DNA of 21,882 nucleotides from Acanthaster planci (lineage: Eukaryota; Echinodermata; Asteroidea; Valvatida; Acanthasteridae). Location: contig NW_019091409.1 in NCBI RefSeq assembly GCF_001949145.1, positions 1,348,412-1,370,293 on the forward strand, given 5' to 3'. The translations under genes and the position numbers were made by a program. The notes under the pieces are model-generated. The model was not told the DNA's origin. It saw only the letters and a list, made by a program, of their open reading frames with translations, and made no database searches. Below are positions 19,001-21,882 of the stretch, in pieces (positions within the stretch are counted from its first letter, which is position 1; each line of letters begins with the position of its first letter).

Positions 19001-21309
19001 GGAGGACCCCACAGGAATCTGGTACGTGGGCACCAGGAGGATGGATCAGGCATGCAACTTTTCCTTGGATCGGCTGATTTCCTCTTTTTTTACACTCATG
19101 ACATTGAAAGTTGAAAAAACAGTGTACAAAGTCTTGTAAAGAATGGAATTTCCTCATTTTTGGTCAAAGTCCAAGTTGCATGCCTGATGGATGAATTCTC
19201 ATATGGCCTGGGGCTTAGGCCCACCCAAATTTGTTTTCAAACAATTTTGAACATTAATTCACAGAATTGTCTGTGCAACACAAATGTATAATTGTCTGAA
19301 GAGGCTCTGACTTGGATACAATCTTTGACAAAACCCATCCTCAAGTTACGAACTCGCAGAAAAAACAGTGGATGGAATACACCATAGACGGGCAGGCAAC
19401 ACAAACTGTGCCTTAAAAAAATCCAACCCTAAACTTTTTGATCGAAAAACTTTGGAAGAAAAAAAAATATACTACCCACCTACCTACCTACCCAACCTAT
19501 TTTTTTTTTTATGTAATAGGAAGCACAACTTTTTATTTTGTTTGGCCTTGAGTTAAACCATGTCGAAAGTATTTCACATATTTTTTTTCAATATTAGGTT
19601 AAAATTTGAAAAAGGGGGATATCATTTTAAGATGGTTTGAAAAAATACATGCATATCTTAAAAATACATGGCCAAATCTTAAAAGTCAATTGCATAAGGG
19701 AAAACAGGTTTTGCTGGTCTAATGCTGTTTTAATTGCCAGCACACAGAGTCTAGAAAAATGAAATCTCTTTTTTTTTCTACCTACACCCTGACCTATATT
19801 GTTTAATTTGTTTGGAGTAAGAAAACTTATAACAGGCAGACGGTCAAAAATTCCTTTCGCTTCTGTTGTTACAGTACATGTACATAGACATCAGGTATAT
19901 GTACCGGTACATTTGTCATTTTACTGATTTTGACAGATGGGCCAGGGAAGAACAATTTTGAAGAGAAGACGATGCATCATTCAGTTTTTCCAAGAGAACA
20001 GCTTCAAAAATTCAGGAGGAAACTCAACCTCCTAAGTCGTAATTTGAAATCTTCAACTTTGTGTTTTGTTGTTGTCTCGTAGCCCATGGATGATGGAGAA
20101 CTTCTAGAGCCTCCGCCTCCTAGACGCCGTAGTTACCATGGTGATGATGACGATGATGAAGAAAATGAGGCAGAAGTGACAATTGAGGACAACAAATTGC
20201 AAGCCATGTTAGAGGACCCCGACAAATTTGAGGATTACCACAAGGACTGGGACAGATACGTCTCGGATTACATCGTGAGTTTCCTCTCTCTCCTTGAAAT
20301 TGTGGAATGACTTTTCATTTGATGGTTTATTGTCTTTGAAGGCACACCGGTGCTGTAACATCTTAGAAGGCACTCATGCTGCACACATCATGCCGCCTTG
20401 ATATGACTGTCACTGCAGCCATGTGACTGTCCATGAATCTTTCATTGTCCATGGACTTGTACATGTGACAAACTGTCAGTATGATCAAGATTGTTAATGT
20501 GGCTTTGTCAGTGCAAAGTGTGATTCTCAATTTGAATATGCAGTTGTACGGTTTCCATAGTTCAGGAGCAAATGTGTTTGAGGAGTAGAAGCCTTGGTCC
20601 ATCCATCCAAACGTCCTGATTTTGGTGTCTGCTGACCAACTTGTCCTTTGTTGTTACTTACATACCGGTAGTGTCAAAACATCTTGGTTACTAAAGTATT
20701 GTGTAATTGTCTTGTTAATCACAATGATGACACCAATTGTTTCTTTTCAGAATTAAGATGAAAGAAGAATTAGAAACTTGAAATTTTATAAATTTTTAAT
20801 CCGAATTGGGCCAGTCATTTTCACATCATGACCAAGGTTCACAACATTTGAAGGGTCTCTGTATGAAAGAGGCTCAATTCCCTGTGTCATTAGTTTCGTT
20901 TGAATGTCTTTTGCCTCTAGCCATCCCACTCTGCTGAGAAGACCGAAGGCCCCCGAGCCCAGACTCTTTTGGACCGGCAGGCTTCCCAGCCCACCCCCCC
21001 TCCTTCATCACAGCAGAGGAGTCTGCCTTTCTTCCATGCGCCCCCTACGCAGCACATGGGGCCAGTGCAGAGCCCCCCTCCTGTGGCCAACCGCTCTCCA
21101 TTCTTGAATGGGTGAGGATGACCTACTATCACCAGTTGAATCTTGAGTGGAAATTTCTCTGGTCTCTGAAACAACTCAAATGGCACCGTCAGTTAATTCC
21201 TTTTTTTATCATTTACACCATCAGGCCTCATCCCATGTCCAGTAGAGATCCACACAGTCATGGCAGTATATACAATGACAGTGGAAGGAGAAACCGTCAA
21301 TATAATGGG
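834..21309 (+). CDS. CH-domain protein, neuron navigator (NAV/unc-53)-like or dixin-like; spliced, 3' partial
   Basis: This is the span of the spliced gene. Twelve core exons join in frame into 535 codons: 834-1055, 7738-7852, 13909-14034, 14693-14757, 15246-15398, 16058-16103, 16479-16639, 18029-18166, 18911-19021, 20083-20274, 20921-21111 and 21225-21309. An optional exon at 4631-4741 adds 37 codons. Residues 75-176 form a single CH domain, a fold that works in actin or microtubule cytoskeleton proteins. The segment around ENINLCLRFLENRGVEIQ and the following ISADELTDSNLRATL resembles the NAV2/NAV3 CH domain as I remember it. The stretch GKIQGVQTRP also recalls dixin. Downstream sequence is disordered and Ser/Pro-rich, which fits NAV proteins (over 2000 residues, with a C-terminal AAA ATPase), but no second domain is visible to settle it. 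The last exon ends at a donor, so the gene continues past the window. The exon structure is firm and the family name is tentative. Confidence 0.75.
1855..1915. repeat. short tandem array, ~16-bp unit, nearly four copies
   Basis: The unit CCAACCCCATGGTAGG alternates with CCTACCCCATGGTAGG, so the higher-order period is 32 bp. Each unit contains the palindrome CCATGG, and every junction of the CCTACC type makes GGTAGGCCTACC. The whole array could therefore fold on itself. It lies inside an intron and codes for nothing visible. Confidence 0.9.
4022..4085. repeat. AT-rich imperfect inverted repeat
   Basis: About 64 bases are almost pure A/T. The ends TTTTTAATTAAAATTATTAA and TTATTAAATAATTAAAA are imperfect reverse complements around the central palindrome ATAATAATTATTAT. 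It could extrude as a cruciform, or be the remnant of a palindromic transposon or an expanded AT repeat. No target duplication was identified. Confidence 0.6.
4631..4741 (+). CDS. optional exon 1b: cassette exon or alternative first coding exon
   Basis: This exon is too short to stand out as an open frame but has good splice context. Upstream is a T-rich acceptor, ttttacacag|ACT, and downstream a donor, AAAGAG|gtacag. The insert is 111 bases, phase 0 at both ends, so it fits between exons 1 and 2 without changing frame. It would encode TLFMAKMSSAIARRSSLTDV, then a Gln/Lys-rich stretch ending SQKKLKE, directly before the CH domain. The ATG at 4640 could instead start translation, giving a shorter N-terminus of 34 codons. 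An in-frame TAA at 4613-4615 lies before the acceptor. ARRSSL looks like a basophilic kinase site, which is inference. Whether the exon is constitutive, skipped or used as a first exon cannot be told from sequence. Confidence 0.62.
4973..5026. repeat. nested inverted repeat (stem-loop)
   Basis: CCCTAACCCTCCTCAATCCT and its near reverse complement AGGACTGAGGAGTGTTAGGG flank a short loop. The arms differ at two positions. It lies wholly inside the larger inverted-repeat element and may be a relic of a second palindromic insertion. Confidence 0.75.
5083..5153 (-). repeat. tRNA-derived SINE head (RNA polymerase III promoter)
   Basis: Read on the minus strand, this is a tRNA-like sequence. It has an A-box-like TGGTCCAGTGG (5137-5147) and a near-perfect B box GGTTCGAGTCC (5092-5102), an anticodon-like stem CTGC/GCAG, and an acceptor-like pairing CTCGG/CCGAG. 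The putative anticodon loop is about eight bases rather than seven, so this is better read as a tRNA-derived SINE than a working tRNA gene. The SINE body would extend leftward of 5083 on the + coordinate, through AAGCTTGTGACTTTTTTCGC. Confidence 0.72.
5621..5695. repeat. degenerate GGTACGAGT repeat cluster
   Basis: Four related units start at about 5621, 5637, 5663 and 5679: GGTACGAGTTGCCCAA, GGTACGAGTCATGATCAG, GGTACGAGTCGCCCAA and TGTACGAGTTGACTCG. The spacings are 16, 26 and 16 bases. Complementary CTCGTACC/GGTACGAG-type pairing is not obvious, so it looks like a small decayed tandem repeat. Confidence 0.6.
6267..6311. repeat. direct duplication, 27-bp period
   Basis: ATTCAAAGTCCAGAGAGG occurs at 6267 and again at 6294, separated by TTTTCATGC. 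This looks like a recent two-copy tandem duplication in the intron. Confidence 0.85.
7738..7852 (+). CDS. exon 2: first part of the CH domain
   Basis: It encodes residues 75-112 plus the first base of codon 113. The acceptor is excellent (cctcttttttctggtctggcag|GAG) and the donor good (TTTTAT|gtgagt), phase 0 in and phase 1 out. The peptide starts EHTTWLNGILKKHK and continues to SDGLTLVNILEIL. W79 in helix 1, the basic KKHKSRP linker, DLRKSISDG with D101-G102, and the following hydrophobic helix are hallmarks of a CH domain. NAV proteins have WANHYLAKSG then DLQQDIADG in these places, and dixin has WVNSQLKK then DLRQDLRDG. The short exon sits alone between two multi-kilobase introns. Confidence 0.88.
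8924..8999. repeat. inverted repeat with perfect 13-bp arms
   Basis: CCTTGTGGAGACC (8924-8936) and GGTCTCCACAAGG (8987-8999) are perfect reverse complements around a 50-base spacer. The spacer holds a degenerate third copy, CCCTTGTAGAAACC. A related ATCCTTGTGGAGGC occurs near 8710. The arms could be ends of a very small element or a transcript stem-loop. Confidence 0.75.
9774..9793. repeat. perfect short hairpin beside an 18-bp duplication
   Basis: TACGTGCA and TGCACGTA enclose a four-base loop, AAAC. The right part recurs 18 bases later (GTAAAACTGCACGTACGT), making a two-copy tandem unit. It is an intronic local duplication with no evident function. Confidence 0.7.
10573..11212. repeat. 27-bp minisatellite interrupted by assembly gap
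   Basis: The unit TCCATGGCAAGGAGGCATCA plus AAGCTTC, 27 bases in all, is seen about twice before the gap and about three times after it, with small variants (CCATGCC, ATCTAAGC). Because 27 is a multiple of three and the unit lacks stops in several frames, long apparent reading frames run through it. They are artefacts of the period and of the unknown bases. If the gap is filled with the same unit the array would have roughly 20 or more copies. Confidence 0.9.
10627..11122. other. assembly gap (496 N)
   Basis: There are 496 unknown bases. Both edges are the same 27-bp minisatellite, so the gap is almost certainly a collapsed or unresolved tandem array whose true length is unknown. It lies inside intron 2 and should not affect the coding sequence. 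Confidence 0.98.
11449..11735. repeat. 34-bp minisatellite, eight copies
   Basis: The core GGTACGGTCAGTACTC starts at 11461, 11495, 11529, 11563, 11597, 11631, 11669 and 11704, giving spacings of 34 five times, then 38 and 35. The remainder of the unit is TACATACATGTATACCC. Copies are almost identical apart from a G/A at ACTCG/ACTCA and a four-base insertion in one copy, which suggests recent expansion. The period is not a multiple of three, so translated frames cycle through three peptide versions; the repeated peptide is an artefact. Confidence 0.95.
12931..13622. mobile_element. hAT-like non-autonomous DNA transposon with 8-bp target duplication
   Basis: The perfect 8-base direct repeat TTACAGTG flanks the element at 12923-12930 and 13623-13630. 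The ends are short inverted repeats: TAAGCACCGTCGATAT on the left, and TGGGCACTGTCAATAT when the right end is reverse-complemented. A subterminal inverted repeat follows (CGATATATTGATATTATTGATATG against CGATATATCGATATTATTGATATG). Eight-base target duplications and short ends beginning TA-R-G are typical of the hAT superfamily. The 692-base body has no transposase frame, so it depends on a transposase elsewhere. It lies within intron 2, about 290 bases before exon 3. Confidence 0.82.
13909..14034 (+). CDS. exon 3: central and second part of the CH domain
   Basis: It supplies the last two bases of codon 113 (F) and residues 114-154, then the first base of codon 155. The acceptor is tttttgtggcgtacag|TC and the donor GATG|gtaata, phase 1 in and out. 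The peptide starts NGKIQGVQTRP and continues through LENINLCLRFLENRGVEIQ to HISAD. The ENI..CL.FL...G..IQ..SA pattern is that of NAV2/NAV3 CH domains (ENIDACLNFLAAKGINIQ). The residue count between KI and EN(I) is the same in NAV, dixin and this protein, by hand alignment from memory. This exon carries most of the family signal. Confidence 0.9.
14035..14692 (+). other. intron 3 with tRNA-like SINE remnant
   Basis: The intron is 658 bases long and ends in a strong acceptor (caattttttttctag). Its middle is a probable SINE remnant on the minus strand. Otherwise I see only AT-rich sequence. Confidence 0.6.
14205..14374 (-). repeat. probable decayed tRNA-derived SINE
   Basis: On the minus strand, an A-box-like TTGGTGTAGTGG (14349-14360) is followed about 30 bases later by a degenerate B box, GGATTTGATTACC (14306-14318). 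The body continues with GTGGAAGGGGTTTTCCATCC and GGGTTTTACCCAGAATATTC. The head-then-body layout is SINE-like, but the B box has lost key positions and the boundaries are guesses. Confidence 0.5.
14693..14757 (+). CDS. exon 4: C-terminal end of the CH domain
   Basis: It completes codon 155 (E) and encodes residues 156-176, LTDSNLRATLALVTCLRKRF then E. The acceptor tttttttctag|AA and donor GAG|gtaaac are strong; phase 1 in, phase 0 out. The SADEL..SNLRATLALV.CL.K.F pattern matches the final CH helix, where NAV has SAEEIRNGNLKAILGLFFSL and dixin SAKDIVDGNLKSIMRLVLAL. At 65 bases it is too short to be found by open-frame length alone, but the phases on both sides fix it. Confidence 0.88.
14758..15245 (+). 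other. intron 4
   Basis: The intron is 488 bases. A forward open frame (14855-15118) has no splice sites in the right phase and no family character. I see nothing else. Confidence 0.6.
15246..15398 (+). CDS. exon 5: Ser/His-rich linker
   Basis: It encodes residues 177-227, phase 0 to 0. The acceptor is cttgaattctgcag|GCA and the donor AGTCAG|gtgtgt. The peptide begins AFHTSNSAHGDGSAASMDKS, passes IRPPTEDSIQPSIGRE and ends in a His/Ser/Gln run with SIHSFHSQHSVHSQ. It looks disordered and rich in possible Ser/Thr phosphorylation sites. It follows the CH domain immediately, as the Ser-rich tail does in navigators. The His-Ser repetition is unusual for such a linker. Confidence 0.83.
15399..16057 (+). 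other. intron 5
   Basis: The intron is 659 bases with a 17-base poly-T run near 15508-15524. No exon or repeat with clear structure was seen. Confidence 0.6.
16058..16103 (+). CDS. exon 6: microexon-like linker
   Basis: At 46 bases this is the smallest exon. It encodes residues 228-242, HSDGIPSRPRSSEIP, plus the first base of codon 243. The acceptor is tgtgtttatttcag|CAC and the donor CCAG|gtaata, phase 0 in, phase 1 out. The His-Ser start continues the exon 5 run across the junction (VHSQ|HSDG), which supports the join. Because it is not a multiple of three, skipping it would shift the frame unless exon 7 changed too. Confidence 0.78.
16104..16478 (+). other. intron 6
   Basis: The intron is 375 bases. 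Reading through the exon 6 donor stays open until about 16228, but the extension has no protein character. No other feature was seen. Confidence 0.6.
16479..16639 (+). CDS. exon 7: acidic, Pro-rich linker
   Basis: It completes codon 243 (A) and encodes residues 244-296. The acceptor is tttttttcccctgtag|CT and the donor GTCCCA|gtaagc, phase 1 in, phase 0 out. The peptide includes TIPSDDERPSLNVGSPTPVN and MADSDPDEPRPELADKPENV. It is acidic and Pro/Ser-rich with no folded domain. SP and TP pairs suggest proline-directed kinase sites, which is inference. Confidence 0.84.
16640..18028 (+). other. intron 7
   Basis: The intron is 1389 bases. A 94-codon reverse frame at 16983-17267 and a 75-codon forward frame at 17545-17772 show no recognisable family or usable splice phase. 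I see no clear repeat. Confidence 0.55.
18029..18166 (+). CDS. exon 8: basic, Ser/Gln-rich linker
   Basis: It encodes residues 297-342, phase 0 to 0. The acceptor is cccctatctgtatcacag|TCA and the donor GGAAGC|gtgagt. The peptide starts SVTQLDSQGVSQHGVSSRRQ and includes SSQKKSFRPPPLTKRNSEGI. RPPPLTKR is a basic polyproline motif of the kind that can bind SH3 domains, and SRR/KRNS are basophilic kinase-like sites. The base composition is distinctly more GC-rich than the flanking intron. Known NAV proteins carry SH3-binding proline motifs and basic stretches after the CH domain, which is consistent but not diagnostic. Confidence 0.85.
18167..18910 (+). other. intron 8
   Basis: The intron is 744 bases. 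It contains the 14-base perfect palindrome TTTGGTATACCAAA (18652-18665). Nothing else was recognised. Confidence 0.6.
18911..19021 (+). CDS. exon 9: short amphipathic segment
   Basis: It encodes residues 343-379, phase 0 to 0. The acceptor is gcatatcatttggtag|CCT and the donor AATCTG|gtacgt. The peptide begins PIMSRSPIRDALTQSVEEKL, then KNLLDSPNPGGGPHRNL. The run IRDALTQSVEEKLKNLLDS could form one amphipathic helix within an otherwise disordered tail, a candidate protein-binding motif. The ATG at 18917 is internal, although a shorter isoform starting here cannot be excluded. Confidence 0.82.
19022..20082 (+). other. intron 9 with microsatellite and possible cryptic exon
   Basis: The intron is 1061 bases. 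It contains a CTAC-type simple repeat near 19472-19496, several A and T runs, and a protein-like stretch from 19937 that does not fit the phases of the flanking exons. Confidence 0.55.
20083..20274 (+). CDS. exon 10: proline cluster, acidic run and charged aromatic segment
   Basis: It encodes residues 380-443, phase 0 to 0. The acceptor is gttgttgtctcgtag|CCC and the donor TACATC|gtgagt. The order is a proline cluster with basic residues (LEPPPPRRRSYHG), then an acidic run DDDDDEENEAEV, then LQAMLEDPDKFEDYHKDWDR and YVSDYI. The last part is rich in charged and aromatic residues and looks more ordered than anything else after the CH domain. It may be a short helical binding motif. I do not recognise it from NAV or dixin. 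Two PMDD/PIM-type starts after the acceptor are just exon boundaries. Confidence 0.87.
20275..20920 (+). other. intron 10
   Basis: The intron is 646 bases and AT-rich, ending in gaatgtcttttgcctctag. No feature was recognised. Confidence 0.6.
20921..21111 (+). CDS. exon 11: Pro/Gln-rich disordered segment
   Basis: It encodes residues 444-506 plus two bases of codon 507. The acceptor is gtcttttgcctctag|CCA and the donor AATGG|gtgagg, phase 0 in, phase 2 out. The peptide includes ASQPTPPPSSQQRSLPFFHA, PPTQHMGPVQSPPPVANRSP and FLNG. TPPPSS and SPPPV are SH3- or WW-type ligands in character. The exon is very GC- and C-rich compared with its flanks, as expected for proline codons. Confidence 0.85.
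21112..21224 (+). other. intron 11 (shortest intron)
   Basis: The intron is 113 bases, with donor gtgagg and acceptor tttatcatttacaccatcag. It contains in-frame stops, so it is not simply retained coding sequence. Confidence 0.75.
21225..21309 (+). CDS. exon 12: Ser/His/Arg-rich segment, last visible exon
   Basis: It completes codon 507 (G) and encodes residues 508-535, PHPMSSRDPHSHGSIYNDSG then RRNRQYNG. Phase is 2 in, 0 out, with donor AATGGG|gtaggt. The phase match and the strong pyrimidine tract support it. The coding sequence must continue in an exon beyond the window, because readthrough meets a stop shortly after the donor and no later exon in the remaining 570 bases is convincing. 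Confidence 0.82.
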
Positions 21310-21882
21310 GTAGGTACAACTGACTATTGAATGAACAGCAAACGAATTGGCTATGCACAAGGCTCCAGTATGCCACCAAGAAACAACATATTTACTTAGA
21401 TATTACATCGGATAGGGCAGTGTTTGTATAAATTTATTTGCTTGGTTTTTTTGTTGTTATTAATCTCACATAATACTTGTAATGATAACAGTGGATTGCC
21501 TCTGGCTTGATGCGGAAAACCAAACCTGCGATACTACAGGAAAATCTCGATACCTCGAGTCTCTGGGGAATGGAAAGAAATTTGAGTTATCCGAAATTCG
21601 AGTTAAAAGAAGGTCCCGATTTCTTTTGAAGTTAAAGTCATTATTACGATGTGTATCATAACATGTACCTATAGGCTGACGCACAGTTACTGTAAAACTC
21701 CCTACAATGACTTTTGAAATGACACTGTGGTTACATGTATTTTATACTTTGGTGCCACAAGTTTTTGTTCGTAGAAAGACATTTTTGCGGAGGTTTTTGT
21801 TGTCAATCAGCTGATAAATAACACATTACATGTACTGTAAATTATTTAACCCCTTCACGACCGGGATTATTTTGACCGTGAC
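21310..21882. other. 3' flank, probably intron 12
   Basis: No convincing exon was found. An acceptor-like sequence precedes TGGATTGCCTCTGGCTTG at about 21491, but no matching donor follows. A pogo/Tigger-like repeat terminus lies near 21537. Confidence 0.5.
21537..21630. mobile_element. possible pogo/Tigger-like transposon end
   Basis: After a TA, the sequence CAGGAAAATCTCGATACCTC is followed by repeated CGAG / GAGTTATCCGAAATTCGAGT motifs. Tigger/pogo ends commonly start CAGT with CTCGATAACTCGAA-like repeats and duplicate a TA target. Only one end is visible and no matching opposite end was found, so this is a fragment at best. Confidence 0.4.

Noticed and set aside
21491-21537. Candidate exon 13 (TGGATTGCCTCTGGC...)
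   Set aside because: An acceptor-like AG is present but the expected donor is missing (ACAG|gaaaat), and the sequence runs into a transposon-like repeat.

Overview
This window is metazoan nuclear genomic DNA. It carries the 5' part of one multi-exon protein-coding gene on the + strand, embedded in long, repeat-rich introns. There is no prokaryotic gene organisation, and every coding block is bounded by GT/AG splice sites. The style of the non-coding DNA suggests a marine invertebrate. TACATGTA- and ACCGGT-type palindromes occur very often, tRNA-derived SINEs and small inverted-repeat transposons are present, and minisatellites are common. An echinoderm or a similar invertebrate deuterostome is my best guess, from general familiarity rather than proof.

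The gene was rebuilt by hand from splice sites and reading frame. Twelve core exons (834-1055, 7738-7852, 13909-14034, 14693-14757, 15246-15398, 16058-16103, 16479-16639, 18029-18166, 18911-19021, 20083-20274, 20921-21111, 21225-21309) join with matching phases at all eleven junctions. They give 535 codons open to the last donor, so the 3' end lies beyond the window. A further phase 0-0 exon, 4631-4741, sits inside the first intron. It can be a cassette exon or, starting at its ATG at 4640, an alternative first coding exon.

Exons 2-4 encode one complete calponin-homology (CH) domain (residues 75-176 of the core model). Its second half resembles the N-terminal CH domain of the neuron navigators (NAV2/NAV3, unc-53), with dixin (DIXDC1) as the next best family. 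The rest of the visible protein (residues 177-535) is low-complexity: Ser/Pro/His/Gln-rich, with proline clusters and a strongly acidic stretch that runs into a charged, aromatic, possibly helical segment. This fits a cytoskeletal scaffold whose C-terminal domains would lie outside the window.

Layout: 1-833 is upstream or 5' non-coding sequence. 1056-7737 is the first intron, holding the extra exon, a 16-bp repeat array, a long AT-rich palindromic tract and a 285-bp inverted-repeat element containing a tRNA-like SINE head. 7853-13908 is the second intron, holding a 27-bp minisatellite broken by a 496-base assembly gap, a 34-bp minisatellite of eight copies and a 692-bp hAT-like non-autonomous transposon with a perfect 8-bp target duplication. 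14035-21309 is the exon-dense part. 21310-21882 is intron or flank with a pogo/Tigger-like transposon end.
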